From Akkermansia sp. (lineage in GTDB: Bacteria; Verrucomicrobiota; Verrucomicrobiia; Verrucomicrobiales; Akkermansiaceae), in assembly GCA_017415555.1 (NCBI GenBank), contig JAFQGF010000028.1:49940-113939 (forward strand): a stretch of DNA of 64,000 nt. Reading direction: 5' to 3'. A program made the position numbers and the translations under genes. How positions within the stretch are numbered: position 1 is the first letter of the stretch; each line of letters begins with the position of its first letter. This document shows, in pieces, positions 24,990 through 33,721 of the stretch. The notes beneath the pieces were generated by a model, which ran no database searches, was not told where the DNA came from, and was given only the letters and a program-made list of their open reading frames with translations.

Positions 24990-26680
24990 GCGTGGGTGCG
25001 GATGTAGTGGATAAAGGCATCCTCCATCGTGGGTGCGGGTATTTCGGCGGTGGCTGCCGCCTGCTTCAGTTCATCCGGGGTGCCCTGCGCAATCACTTCG
25101 CCTTTGTTCATGATTACCATGCGGTGCAGGTATTGGGCTTCATCCATGAAATGTGTTGTCACGATGATGGTAACACCCTGAGCCGCCAGTTCATTGATAA
25201 TTTCCCAGAAATAGCGCCGCGCAAAGGGATCCACCCCTGAGGTGGGCTCATCCAGAAACAGAAACGCCGGGCGGTGCAGGGTGGCGCAGGCCATGGAAAG
25301 CCGCTGCCGTATGCCTACCGGCAAGGTGCCGGATTTTGCGTGCAGGTAGGGAGCCAGCTCAAAGCGCTCCACCGCCTGTGTGATACGCTCCTGTTGCGTT
25401 TTGCCGCGCAACCCGTACACCGCTGCAAAGAAAACAAGGTTCTGCCGTACCGTCAGCTGACCATACAGTGAAAACTTCTGTGCCATGTAGCCCAGCAGCT
25501 CACGCGCTTTCCGTCGCTCGCGCAGCAGGTCCAGCCCCAGGAGCCGGGCGCTGCCGCTGCTGGCCGGCAGCAGGCCGCATATCATGCGGAAAGCCGTTGT
25601 TTTTCCCGCGCCGTTCGCCCCCAGAATACCGAAGATTTCCCCACGTCGTACGCGAAGATTCAGGTGATGTGTGGCTACAAAATTGCCGAATCGCTTTGTG
25701 AGCCCATCCGTGATCAGCACTTCTTCCCGGGGGGCATTGTTGGCTTGGGGAGATACGGCGAGTGGAGCCGCTGCGCGGGTGGGGGAAGATTGTACGCCGC
25801 CTATCAGGTTGATGAATGCTTCTTCAAAGTTGGGTTCCACGGGGGCGGCTGCTTGCAGCCCGTGGGGGTGGGCGGCTTGAGCTTTCAGCAGGTAGCGTAT
25901 GCGGTTGCCTTCTATCATGGCATCCATTATCTGCGGGTCTGCTTGCAGGCGTCTCAGGGTGGACAGTCTGTCGGCCGGGGAGCATGCCACGGCAAACACC
26001 CTGCCGCGTATGGGTTGCAACAGGGCATCCGGCTTGCCCAGGTACAACACCCGGCCTGCATGAAGAATACAGACGCGGTCGCAGCGTGCGGCTTCATCCA
26101 GATAGGCGGTTGCCCACACAATGGCACGCCCGCAGTTTCGGTTGTGCTCTACAAGCTGCCAGAGTTCCCGACGCGATACCGGGTCTACTCCCACCCCAGG
26201 TTCATCGAGCAAGAGGAGCTCGGACTCCCCCTGCATGGCGCAGATGAGCGCCAGTTTCTGCTTCATACCGCCCGATAGCTGCCCGGCACGGCGGGCGGTA
26301 AATGGCTCCAGCCCGGCTGCCCGCAGCAGGTGCTCCGTTTCCGCAGCTCGGGCAGGGTGGATGCCCCTCAGTCCGGCGGTGAGACGCATGTTTTCCGCAA
26401 CGCTCAGCTCTTCATACAAGCTGAAGCGTTGCGACATGTAGCCGACTTTGGCGCTGAGTTCTGCGTGGTGTTGCAATGGCTCTTGCTCCAGAATGCGCAG
26501 GCTGCCGCTTGTGGGGCGCAACAGCCCGGCCATGGTGCGCAGCAGGGTGGTTTTGCCTGCGCCATCCGGCCCGATGAGCCCCAGCACCTCGCCGCGCGCG
26601 AGTTGCAGGGACACGCCGCCGAGCGCATCGTGCTCGGCGCCCTTGTAGCGATACACCAGGTTTTCGATGCAGGCAATCAT
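24986..26680 (-). CDS. ABC transporter double ATPase (YbhF-like)
   Basis: About 564 residues with two nucleotide-binding domains. NBD1: Walker A GPDGAGKTT, signature LSGGMKQK, Walker B LLLLDEPGVGVDP. NBD2, after a linker with an Ala/Pro-rich stretch: Walker A GANGAGKTT, a degenerate signature LPVGIRQRL, Walker B FLFLDEPTSGVDP and the switch His in IIVTTHFMDEA. The start at ATG 26680 lies 10 bp after the stop of the membrane fusion gene and begins directly at the NBD fold; an ATG at 26725 is the alternative. The weak second signature suggests unequal ATP sites, common in fused exporters. Confidence 0.9.
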   Translation of the reverse strand: MIACIENLVYRYKGAEHDALGGVSLQLARGEVLGLIGPDGAGKTTLLRTMAGLLRPTSGSLRILEQEPLQHHAELSAKVGYMSQRFSLYEELSVAENMRLTAGLRGIHPARAAETEHLLRAAGLEPFTARRAGQLSGGMKQKLALICAMQGESELLLLDEPGVGVDPVSRRELWQLVEHNRNCGRAIVWATAYLDEAARCDRVCILHAGRVLYLGKPDALLQPIRGRVFAVACSPADRLSTLRRLQADPQIMDAMIEGNRIRYLLKAQAAHPHGLQAAAPVEPNFEEAFINLIGGVQSSPTRAAAPLAVSPQANNAPREEVLITDGLTKRFGNFVATHHLNLRVRRGEIFGILGANGAGKTTAFRMICGLLPASSGSARLLGLDLLRERRKARELLGYMAQKFSLYGQLTVRQNLVFFAAVYGLRGKTQQERITQAVERFELAPYLHAKSGTLPVGIRQRLSMACATLHRPAFLFLDEPTSGVDPFARRYFWEIINELAAQGVTIIVTTHFMDEAQYLHRMVIMNKGEVIAQGTPDELKQAAATAEIPAPTMEDAFIHYIRTHA

Positions 26681-26690
26681 GGAAGCGGGC

Positions 26691-27743
26691 TCAGCGAATG
26701 CGGACAGTGACCGGGGCTCCGGCATTCAGGTGCTCGGCGCCGGACCCGAGCGTTACCAGAATGCGGTAGACCAGAGTGGTGCGAATGTCGGCTGTCTGGA
26801 CTGTTCGGGGGGTGAACTCCGCCTGTGGCGAGATGTATGACACCGTGCCCGTGCATTCCGTGCCGCCATCGGTTGCCACCTTGACCTGCATGCCCGGGGT
26901 GACGCTATCGAGGTACACCTCATCTATGTATGCGCGCACCCGCACCGGGGAGCGCAGCGAAATGCTCAGCACGGGGGCTCCGGCTTGCAGCATGCTGCCG
27001 GGTTCTACGATGCGGGTGGTGACAATACCGTCTGCCGGAGCCGTAAGGCGAGTATCTGCCAGATTGAGTTCAGCCTGCTCCACTCGTACCAATGCAACCG
27101 AATGCCGTGCTTTTGCTTCGGCTGCGGCTGATGTGGCGGCTTCCAACTGTGCCTCAGCACGCAGAATCTCCTCCTGTCGGTAGCCGGTTTTCATCATGTG
27201 CAGCGCTGCGCGGTGTGCGGCTACAACCTGTTTCTGGCTATTGAGCGTCTTCTCAGCCAGGTCGACCGCCTGCTGCGATACCGCGCGCTTGTTCAGCAAT
27301 GATACCTGTCGGTTGTACTCCCGTTGGGCATTCTCCTGCACTACCTCCTGGGCTTCCAGTTCGGCGGCGGCACGGTCAATTTCCTCCGGCCGATAGCCGG
27401 CTCGGAGCAAAGCCAGCGAGGCTTGAGCCGCTTTGACATTACTTTCCGCCGTGGCGATGCTTTCCTGAGCGACCGCAGCATCGAGCCGTGCTTGTCGCAG
27501 GGCTATCTCATACGGCTGCGGGTCCAGTTGCCCCAGTAGGGCGCCGGCCTTTACCTTGGCTCCCTCATCAACAGCCAGCGTTTGCAGGCGCCCCGCTACA
27601 CGCCCCGACACGTTGACACTACGTATGTCTACATTGCCGTTCAGCACCAGCTCCGCTGCGGAATCCGCCCTGCTGTCGGCGTAGAAATAATACCCCACGC
27701 CCAGGAGGATGAGCGCGATAATCATGCGTAGTACGATTTTCAT
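26691..27743 (-). CDS. HlyD-family membrane fusion protein (YbhG-like)
   Basis: About 350 residues from ATG 27743. N-terminal membrane anchor (residues 5-22), lipoyl-like half (SGRVAGRLQTLAVDEGAKVK), a long coiled coil (about 80-215), the second lipoyl half (TAPADGIVTTRIVEPGSML) and a beta-barrel (RVRAYIDEVYLDSVTPGM). It links the inner-membrane ABC pump to an outer-membrane channel. The start overlaps the stop of the tetR-type gene by 4 bp, showing translational coupling. A longer frame upstream is not used. Confidence 0.93.
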   Translation of the reverse strand: MKIVLRMIIALILLGVGYYFYADSRADSAAELVLNGNVDIRSVNVSGRVAGRLQTLAVDEGAKVKAGALLGQLDPQPYEIALRQARLDAAVAQESIATAESNVKAAQASLALLRAGYRPEEIDRAAAELEAQEVVQENAQREYNRQVSLLNKRAVSQQAVDLAEKTLNSQKQVVAAHRAALHMMKTGYRQEEILRAEAQLEAATSAAAEAKARHSVALVRVEQAELNLADTRLTAPADGIVTTRIVEPGSMLQAGAPVLSISLRSPVRVRAYIDEVYLDSVTPGMQVKVATDGGTECTGTVSYISPQAEFTPRTVQTADIRTTLVYRILVTLGSGAEHLNAGAPVTVRIR

Positions 27744-28354
27744 AATTGACTGATTCCTTTGAGTGCCCATTCCATGCGTTGTATAGTCGCGGCCTCGTCG
27801 GCCGTGTTTTTCAGATTCTCCACCAGGCGGATGTCCGGCGGCAATTTGTCATTCATCAGCTGAAAGACGATAATTGGCAGCCCGATGGCTCCTACCAGGT
27901 AGAATAAGATGGCATCGCCATCGCCCGCTATCAGGTAGCCGTCCTTCATCGCCTGCCTGATGGCGTTTCGCAGGTGCGCCACATGGGTGAGCTTTGTTTG
28001 CCGAAATAGTGCAAAAACTGTTTTCTCGCCCATGGCTGCATCCATGTACAGCTGTACCAGTACCCCCGAATTCCGACAGATGAACTGAATCGCCGCTCTT
28101 AATTCCGCCTTCAGCACTTCCAGCGAATTCCCGCGCGCGTGGCTTTGGTGCTCCACCGATTCCCGCAAGGGTTCATACCACTCCCTCAGCAATATCTCAT
28201 TGAAATTCCCAAGGGTGCGGAAATGTGCCGTGAAAGTCCCCGGACTTACCCCGGCTTCTTCGCATATCTGCCGCAGTTTTATGCTCCGTATCCCGCCTCG
28301 GGTAAGCCATGCCCGCCCGATGCGCTTTAACTTCTCTTTGGCGTCTTCTTTCAT
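27740..28354 (-). CDS. TetR-family repressor of the ABC efflux operon (CecR-like)
   Basis: About 204 residues from ATG 28354. The N-terminal helix-turn-helix is typical (KLRQICEEAGVSPGTFTAHF); the C-terminal ligand domain is helical. An ATG at 28387 opens the same frame, but that stretch coincides with a palindromic operator, so the inner ATG is preferred. Gene order tetR-hlyD-double ATPase-permease-permease equals the E. coli cecR(ybiH)-ybhGFSR operon, which handles drugs such as cefoperazone and chloramphenicol. Autorepression through the operator at 28361 is likely. Confidence 0.85.
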   Translation of the reverse strand: MKEDAKEKLKRIGRAWLTRGGIRSIKLRQICEEAGVSPGTFTAHFRTLGNFNEILLREWYEPLRESVEHQSHARGNSLEVLKAELRAAIQFICRNSGVLVQLYMDAAMGEKTVFALFRQTKLTHVAHLRNAIRQAMKDGYLIAGDGDAILFYLVGAIGLPIIVFQLMNDKLPPDIRLVENLKNTADEAATIQRMEWALKGISQL

Positions 28355-28360
28355 TTGCTC

Positions 28361-28393
28361 GTACAGGTGTACGGTTATATCGTACACTTGTAC
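28361..28393 (-). promoter_or_regulatory. Palindromic operator in front of the tetR gene
   Basis: GTACAGGTGTAC and GTACACTTGTAC form a 12-base inverted repeat (one mismatch) with a 9-bp spacer. On the minus strand the spacer holds TATAAC, a likely -10 box. A TetR dimer bound here would block the promoter, giving autoregulation of the whole efflux operon. Confidence 0.65.
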
Positions 28394-28462
28394 GGACAGG
28401 GAGGCAAGCTTTTTTTTGCGAAATAATGCAGGCTAGGGCTTGCTGTGCCGCGAGTGGGTGTA

Positions 28463-28666
28463 TTACCACCTATAGCCCGGGCGGGAGGCGGGGTAAGGCC
28501 GCGGGTGCGGCGGGCGCTTATTGTTGTTGTAGTGGGGGCGCTTGTTGTGGAACCCGGGGCCGTGATGATAGGCCGGGCCGTTGTGGCGTGGGTGGTGGTG
28601 GTGATGGCAAGCCGGCCGTCAGACGGCGCAGAGCAGCGCCATCAGCGTAAGGGGGATTTTGTTTAT
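28463..28666 (-). pseudogene. Decayed secreted His/Asn/Pro-rich small protein
   Basis: On the minus strand one frame reads an apparent signal peptide (NKIPLTLMALLCAV), then an in-frame TGA, then a His-rich tail (ACHHHHHPRHNGPAYHHGPG, later HYNNNKRPPHPRP) ending GYRW at TAA 28463-28465. Small secreted proteins with this composition and a Cys just after the signal peptide are common. Here the codon where a start would be expected is ATA (28664-28666) and the TGA splits the gene. A sequencing error cannot be excluded. The neighbouring TM2 gene is also broken. Confidence 0.4.
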
Positions 28667-28678
28667 GTAGAATGAAAC

Positions 28679-28890
28679 ACGCCCGGAACCCCGGGCGTTG
28701 AATACACGGTATAATACGCGGTGAAATAAGGTGGAAAGGGCAATTTGTGGAAGTATGAAGGTCCCGTCTTCGCGTCTCGCTACGCTCGCTTGCTACGCCG
28801 TGGCAGGCGAATTTGAAAGTACGACGGGCGTTCGCCCGCAGGTATGCGTAGCTTATTCCACCGCTCACGCCCGCGCCTTAAAGCGCGGGC
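28679..28890. repeat. Hairpin-bounded noncoding element of possible repeat nature
   Basis: Bounded by two GC-rich hairpins (ACGCCCGG/CCGGGCGT at 28679-28698 and GCCCGCGC/GCGCGGGC at 28869-28890). Inside is an unusual self-similar stretch around 28770-28800 with repeated GCGTAGC/GCTACGC and CTCGCT words. The sequence between does not match a recognised gene. I have an unverified impression of having seen translations of this sequence as spurious ORFs in other gut bacteria. Confidence 0.3.
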
Positions 28891-28940
28891 AGTAGTCGAC
28901 GCTAAGCTCTGCCACCCTTGCGGCTTGCCGCAGTGCGGAA

Positions 28941-29145
28941 TCAGTTGGTGAATGCCACCCCCTGAGCATCTCTGGTGACAGTGCAGACGTCAATGATAGC
29001 CCAGATGTAAGAGATAAGCCCCAGGATGCTGCCTGAGAGCACTGTAATAAGAAGCTGAGCAGGTGTAACCGGCGTAGAAGTTGTGGATACCGAGGGAGCC
29101 GAGGAAAACCCCGAGCAGGATGTAGGCAAGACGTGATTTAGGCAT
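28941..29145 (-). pseudogene. TM2-domain protein, frameshifted
   Basis: From ATG 29145 the frame gives the first half of a TM2 domain (YILLGVFLGSLGIHNFYAGY). The second half (AQLLITVLSGSILGLISYIW ... AIIDVCTVTRDAQGV) is in the next frame and ends at 28941. A short deletion between YAGYT and AQLL, where intact TM2 domains have about four more residues, would explain both the lost residues and the shift. TM2 proteins are small two-helix membrane proteins of unclear role. Confidence 0.75.
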
Positions 29146-29225
29146 AGTTTTCAGTTGTTGAGATGATGTTGTATGCAGGCATGCGCCTGTGCAGTATTTA
29201 TACGATGCCGTGGGTGTTTGGGCAA

Positions 29226-29254
29226 TAAAAAAGCGCGCTCCATAGGGAGCGCGC
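29226..29254 (-). terminator. Intrinsic terminator of the rpmH-yidC operon
   Basis: On the minus strand GCGCGCTCCC-TAT-GGAGCGCGC is followed by TTTTTT, about 24 bp after the yidC stop. Confidence 0.9.
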
Positions 29255-29277
29255 CTGTATAAGATGAAGTGCGGGGG

Positions 29278-31185
29278 TTACTTCTTGGTAACATTTCGCA
29301 TGTTGGCCTGGCGTTTTTGTTCGTCCAGGGCCTTCTGCTGTTCTTCCATCATGCGCTGCATGCGGTCGAGGAAGCTGCCTTTTTTGGGCTGCTTGCGCTT
29401 TTTGGGGTCCACCTTTTCCAGCGTGGGCTGGGGGAGGCGGCGGATGATGAGGGTCTGGATGATGGAGATGATGTTGGTGGTGGTCCAGTACAGAGCCAGA
29501 GCGCTGGGGTAGGTGTAGCAGAACAGGAAGAACATGACGGGCATGAACTTCATGATTTTCTGCTGGGTGGGGTCGCCGGCCTGCGGCGTCATCTTCATCA
29601 TGGCAATCATGGAGGCGGCCATGATGAAGGGCAGCACGTTGATTGCAGGCTCCCATCCCAGGATAGTGAAGGGCAGGGTACAGACGGTATCCATCTGGGA
29701 GAGGTCTGTTACCCAGCCCAGGAAGGGGGCGCCGCGCAGCTCTGCTGCGGTCTGCAGCACGTAGAAGAAGGCAAAGAAGATGGGAATCTGCAGGAACATG
29801 GGCAGACAGCCACCGAAGGGGGAGATGCCGTACTGGCGGTACAGGTTCATCATCTCCATGGAGACTTTCTGCTGGTCATTGGGGTACTTCTCCTTGAGCT
29901 CCTTCATCATGGGCTGCAGGAGGCTCATGCGCTTCATGCTCATGTAGCTCTTGCGGTAGAGCGGCCAGATGATGAGGCGGACAACGAAGGTCATGGCAAC
30001 GATAGCCCAGCCCCAGTTGCCGAACCAGCTGTGGAAGATGTTGATGAGCCAGTTCATGGGGTAGCTGATGAGGTAGAGCCAGCCATAGTCCATAATCTGC
30101 TCAATCTTGGGGATATCGTGAGTCATGTCCTCAAGCATGAGGTTGAGCTTGGGCCCCGTGAAAATCTTGTAAGAGAGGGAGCGTACGCCGCCGGGCATGT
30201 TCTCCGTCTTGGGGGCGAGGGTGAAGTCCGGGATGCCTGCACCCATTTCCACGCCATCCACCTCCTCATTGGTAACAGGCAGCTTGTAGCGGGTGGGAGC
30301 TGCGTACCAGGCATTGTTGCCGCTGTTGGCGTCGGGCATTACTACGGTGGAGTAATACTGGCTCATGGTGCCCACCCACTCGAGCTTCTTGTTGTCCGTT
30401 GAGTAGATGCGGGACTTGGCGGAGCCGAAGAAGGGGTCGAAGGAGCCCCGGTTTTCTTTGCAGAAATCGCCGTTCTCCAGCATGATATAGTGGGTGTAGA
30501 TGCTGCCCTCAGAGTGATTAATCTGGCTCATGCCACCGGCATAGAGGCCCCAATTTGTCGCGCTGAGGGGGATGCTGCCCACATTTTGCACGTCTACCGT
30601 AAGGTTGAGCACATAGGCGTTGCCCTCCACGGTGCGGTCGTTGTGCTGCAGGGGTGCCAGGGAGTAAATCTTGCGAACCAGCAAATCTCCCATGCGGGCG
30701 AAAAGTGCCACCTGTTTGTCGTTGGTGAGCTCGGGAATGATGCTGTAGGGGGTCTGGTCATATGCAGGCTCCGCGTTGTTACTGAGGCGGAACATGAGGG
30801 TACCGATGCCCTGAGGCACATTTCCGTTGATGCTCACGTCGCCACGCAGCTCTTCCTTGGTGCTGTTGATGGCTTGGCCGAGCATATCCACGCACTTGAC
30901 GCTGCCGCCGATGTCCTGGATGCTGTAGCGGGCAACCGGTTTGCCGGCAGAGTCGTGAGAGGTGAGGGTGGCGAGAACCTGTGGTACCGGTGTGGCCGGG
31001 GTGACGTAGGCCGGGGTGGCCTCTGTGGTCGGCTGGGCAGCAGGAGCGGCTGTCGGGACTGCGGGAGCCACCTGTGCCTGGGGAGCCGGGGTAGCGGGCG
31101 GCGGGGTCTGAGTGCTGGTATACCACCAGTTCGCACCGAGCAGGGCTATGCAGGAGCCGATTACGATGATTGATGTCTTATCCAT
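29278..31185 (-). CDS. yidC: Membrane protein insertase YidC
   Basis: 635 residues. An N-terminal helix (residues 4-20), a Pro/Ala/Thr linker, a large periplasmic domain (about 60-390), then the conserved insertase core with five helices: WLINIFHSWFGNWGWAIVAM, the coiled cytoplasmic loop (MKRMSLLQPMMKELKEKYPN), GGCLPMFLQIPIFFAFFYVL and a basic C-terminal tail (DPKKRKQPKKGSFLDR). It inserts and folds inner-membrane proteins alone or with SecYEG. It closes the rpmH-rnpA-yidD-yidC operon. The first residues of the insertase core carry the usual conserved Arg (FVVRLIIWPL). Confidence 0.96.
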   Translation of the reverse strand: MDKTSIIVIGSCIALLGANWWYTSTQTPPPATPAPQAQVAPAVPTAAPAAQPTTEATPAYVTPATPVPQVLATLTSHDSAGKPVARYSIQDIGGSVKCVDMLGQAINSTKEELRGDVSINGNVPQGIGTLMFRLSNNAEPAYDQTPYSIIPELTNDKQVALFARMGDLLVRKIYSLAPLQHNDRTVEGNAYVLNLTVDVQNVGSIPLSATNWGLYAGGMSQINHSEGSIYTHYIMLENGDFCKENRGSFDPFFGSAKSRIYSTDNKKLEWVGTMSQYYSTVVMPDANSGNNAWYAAPTRYKLPVTNEEVDGVEMGAGIPDFTLAPKTENMPGGVRSLSYKIFTGPKLNLMLEDMTHDIPKIEQIMDYGWLYLISYPMNWLINIFHSWFGNWGWAIVAMTFVVRLIIWPLYRKSYMSMKRMSLLQPMMKELKEKYPNDQQKVSMEMMNLYRQYGISPFGGCLPMFLQIPIFFAFFYVLQTAAELRGAPFLGWVTDLSQMDTVCTLPFTILGWEPAINVLPFIMAASMIAMMKMTPQAGDPTQQKIMKFMPVMFFLFCYTYPSALALYWTTTNIISIIQTLIIRRLPQPTLEKVDPKKRKQPKKGSFLDRMQRMMEEQQKALDEQKRQANMRNVTKK

Positions 31186-31214
31186 AAACTTAGTGGGGTA
31201 GGATTGTAAGGGGG

Positions 31215-31460
31215 TTAAGGGGTTTTACGGGGAGGAACAGGGTCGTACCCGCAGCCCCCCCAGGGATTGCAGCGAAGAATGCGCCATATGCCCAGCAGAC
31301 TTCCTTTCAGTGCGCCATGCACTTCTACGGCCTGAATGAAATAGGTGGAGCAGCTGGGGCTGAAGCGGCAGCCTGCCATGGGGCCGGCCAGCACATGCAG
31401 TGGGCGGCTCAGAAAGCGCTTGTAAAAGCGCACCGGGGCTATGACTAGGCGTTTGAGCAT
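31215..31460 (-). CDS. yidD: Membrane protein insertion efficiency factor YidD
   Basis: 81 residues. The small amphipathic protein shows the family pattern [37 protein letters not shown] and [18 protein letters not shown]. It helps YidC-dependent insertion. It overlaps the end of rnpA by 16 bp and precedes yidC by 29 bp. Confidence 0.95.
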   Translation of the reverse strand: MLKRLVIAPVRFYKRFLSRPLHVLAGPMAGCRFSPSCSTYFIQAVEVHGALKGSLLGIWRILRCNPWGGCGYDPVPPRKTP

Positions 31461-31819
31461 GTCGCGCTTTTCTCCAGCTTCTGCTGATGGCGGGCCAACA
31501 GCTTGCAGAAATCTTTTTCCAGGCCGGCGTAATCTGTCATGGCCGCGCGATTGCGCACAACAATGACGACGTACAGCCCGTTTTCCAACGGGGCTCCATG
31601 TTCCCGGAGAATCTCGCGAACGCGTCTGCGCAGGAGGTTGCGCAGCACGGCGTGGCCTATTCTTCTGGTGGTGATGATGCCGAAGCGCGAGTGCTCGCCG
31701 GGGGTGGGAAGGGGAGCTGTGCTGAGAATAAGGAAACGCCCTGCTTCAGACTGCCCGGCTTTGCGCACCATGGCGAACTCGGAAGCTCGTTTCATGGTAT
31801 TACTCCGCCTGAGCTGCAT
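31445..31819 (-). CDS. rnpA: Ribonuclease P protein component
   Basis: 124 residues. It starts with the family pattern [20 protein letters not shown] and contains the RNR-type motif as [20 protein letters not shown]. It binds RNase P RNA and helps cleave tRNA 5' leaders. An inner ATG (31795) is possible, but the upstream LRRS segment is conserved in the family, so 31819 is preferred. Confidence 0.94.
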   Translation of the reverse strand: MQLRRSNTMKRASEFAMVRKAGQSEAGRFLILSTAPLPTPGEHSRFGIITTRRIGHAVLRNLLRRRVREILREHGAPLENGLYVVIVVRNRAAMTDYAGLEKDFCKLLARHQQKLEKSATCSNA

Positions 31820-31889
31820 CTTACAACAGGACGTTGCGTGTTGCTCCTGAGTTGCCTTGCAGACAAGCTGTCCGGCAACTCATTGTGAA

Positions 31890-32075
31890 TCAAACACCGT
31901 GCTGAACGGTGTGGCGCTTGTAGTGAATCTCCACACCCTTGGGCAGAAGGCGCTTGCGGCCCTTGGCGCGACGACGGGCGAGGATAGCACGACCATTCTT
32001 GGAAGCCATGCGTGCGCGGAAACCGAACTGGCGCTTGCGGCAGCGCTTGGAAGGCTGGTATGTTCTCTTGCTCAT
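31890..32075 (-). CDS. rpmH: 50S ribosomal protein L34 with a C-terminal extension
   Basis: 61 residues. The core [20 protein letters not shown] followed by [20 protein letters not shown] is unmistakable. Most L34 proteins end near residue 45; this one adds about 15 residues ([17 protein letters not shown]). First gene of the operon, with its own promoter and a leader of about 65 nt. Confidence 0.96.
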   Translation of the reverse strand: MSKRTYQPSKRCRKRQFGFRARMASKNGRAILARRRAKGRKRLLPKGVEIHYKRHTVQHGV

Positions 32076-32145
32076 GATGTTGTATGGTTACGTTTGAAGT
32101 TCTTGTGAAGTCTGCTGTGGCCGCTGCGCGCGGTCGGGGTGAGCT

Positions 32146-32173
32146 ATGATACTCAAAAATCGGCGCTTGTCAA
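32146..32173 (-). promoter_or_regulatory. Promoter of the rpmH operon
   Basis: On the minus strand TTGACA, 16 bp, TATCAT. Confidence 0.8.
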
Positions 32174-32221
32174 GCACCGATTCTTGATTTGTGTGATTTT
32201 TTTCTGCAAAAACCTACTCGA

Positions 32222-33538
32222 TCAGGCGTCTGCCACCATGAATTTGAGTTCGGCTTCGCAGGTCACCTCGTTATTCACCAGGCAGCGGGCATTGCATACC
32301 CCGATGGCGCCGCGCATCTTAGTGAGCTCTGCTTCGATGATGAGAATGTCGCCCGGCACTACGGGCTTGCGCCATTTTACCTTGTCGCAGCTCATGAAGT
32401 AACCAATCTTACCCTGATTCTCCGGCAGTCGCAGCATCAGGATACTGCCTACCTGAGCCATGGCTTCCAGCTGCAGTACGCCGGGCATAACCGGCTTGCC
32501 CGGGAAGTGGCCCTGGAAGAACATTTCGTTCATGGTGAGGTTCTTCTGGCCTACACACTTAGTGTCGCCCTCAAAGCCCAGCACACGATCCACCATCATG
32601 AAGGGGTAACGGTGCGGCAGCAGTTTGAGTACTTCCGTTGTATCCAGCACGGTATCGCCGGAGGGGAAGATGAAGGGCTTGGGTTTCATGGCTTCCATGC
32701 TGTCGAATTTCTTCTGCAGCGCAGAGGCCATTTGGGTATTGATGCCGTGGCCGGGCATGATGGCAATGACGTGACCCAGGATGCGGTGGCCGTTGAGGAT
32801 GAGGTCGCCTACCATGTCCATGGCCTTGTGGCGGGCACATTCGTTGTGGAAGCGCAGGCCGCCGGCGCAGATGTACTGGTCGCCCTTGATGACGATGGCG
32901 TTGTCCAGCGTGCCACCCTGAATAAGGCCCTTGTCCAGCAGGGGCTGTACGTCCTCGTAGAAGCAGAAGGTACGCGCGGTGGAAAATTCCTTCTCGTAGG
33001 TTTCCGGGTTCACCTCGCTGGTGAAGTACTGCGTGACGCGGCCTTCGGGACCCACGGCCGTGACGGAAACGCGGAACTTCTTGTCGGGCATGATGATGAT
33101 GCGGCTGCCGTTCTTGTTTTCCACCTGAATCGGCTCACGAATTTCCCATACGTGGCAGGGTACGTCCTGTTCAACGATACCGGCCTGCTTGATAAGCTCT
33201 ACATAGGGGGAAGCGGAACCATCACCAATGGGGGGTTCGTTGCTGTCCATCTCGATGATGGCATTGTCCACTCCCATACCGGTGAGGGCAGAAAGAATGT
33301 GCTCCACGGTGTGTACCTTCACGGAGCCTTCGGCCAGCGTGGTGGCTCGCTCTACCGTTTGCACTTTGGCTGCGGAGGCATCGATGAAGGGTTTATCGGG
33401 CAGGTCAATGCGTCGGAACTTCAGGCCGGTATTAGGCTCTGCCGGCTTGATGGTGAGCTTGACGGGCAGACCCGTATGGAGTGATGTGCCCTGAATGGAG
33501 GCACACTTGACGAGTGTTCGTTGCATCTGAATAGCCAT
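32222..33538 (-). CDS. lpxC/fabZ: Bifunctional UDP-3-O-acyl-GlcNAc deacetylase / 3-hydroxyacyl-ACP dehydratase
   Basis: 438 residues from ATG 33538. Residues 1 to about 300 are LpxC, the committed step of lipid A synthesis: HTVEHILSALTG (Glu79 and zinc-binding His80), HKAMDMVGDL (zinc ligands His237 and Asp241) and the catalytic HRILGH segment near 251-256. Residues about 301-438 are FabZ: LLPHRYPFMMVDRVL, then the catalytic block HFPGKPVMPGVLQLEAMAQ (His344, Glu358). The fusion occurs in Bacteroidota and some other phyla. Joining the two balances hydroxyacyl-ACP use between lipid A and fatty acids. The promoter abuts the start codon. Confidence 0.96.
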   Translation of the reverse strand: MAIQMQRTLVKCASIQGTSLHTGLPVKLTIKPAEPNTGLKFRRIDLPDKPFIDASAAKVQTVERATTLAEGSVKVHTVEHILSALTGMGVDNAIIEMDSNEPPIGDGSASPYVELIKQAGIVEQDVPCHVWEIREPIQVENKNGSRIIIMPDKKFRVSVTAVGPEGRVTQYFTSEVNPETYEKEFSTARTFCFYEDVQPLLDKGLIQGGTLDNAIVIKGDQYICAGGLRFHNECARHKAMDMVGDLILNGHRILGHVIAIMPGHGINTQMASALQKKFDSMEAMKPKPFIFPSGDTVLDTTEVLKLLPHRYPFMMVDRVLGFEGDTKCVGQKNLTMNEMFFQGHFPGKPVMPGVLQLEAMAQVGSILMLRLPENQGKIGYFMSCDKVKWRKPVVPGDILIIEAELTKMRGAIGVCNARCLVNNEVTCEAELKFMVADA

Positions 33539-33549
33539 ATCGTGATTGT

Positions 33550-33578
33550 ATTCTACACGTTTTCTGTGGATTTGTGAA
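33550..33578 (-). promoter_or_regulatory. Promoter of lpxC/fabZ
   Basis: On the minus strand TTCACA, 17 bp, TAGAAT, ending 11 bp before the ATG. Confidence 0.6.
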
Positions 33579-33659
33579 GCTAAAAATAGCGTGTTGCGAA
33601 ATAATCTTTGAGTCCGCTTTATAAAAGTCGGCAAAAAGTGAAAATCGGCGCGATTTTAC

Positions 33660-33687
33660 TTGCTTTTCAGAAAAAAGCGAGTAGAAT
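33660..33687 (+). promoter_or_regulatory. Promoter of the ion-transporter gene
   Basis: TTGCTT, 16 bp, TAGAAT, about 35 bp before the ATG at 33722. Confidence 0.5.
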
Positions 33688-33721
33688 AACCGACCCGCAC
33701 GCATTGGGGCAATATATCAAT

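Noticed and set aside
28518..28868. 116-residue minus-strand open frame across the hairpin-bounded element
   Set aside because: Its sequence follows palindromic DNA words (SERSETRRRD) rather than a protein pattern, and it runs into the His-rich gene in the wrong frame.
32189..33484. 431-residue plus-strand frame opposite lpxC/fabZ
   Set aside because: Antisense shadow of a protein with intact catalytic motifs.
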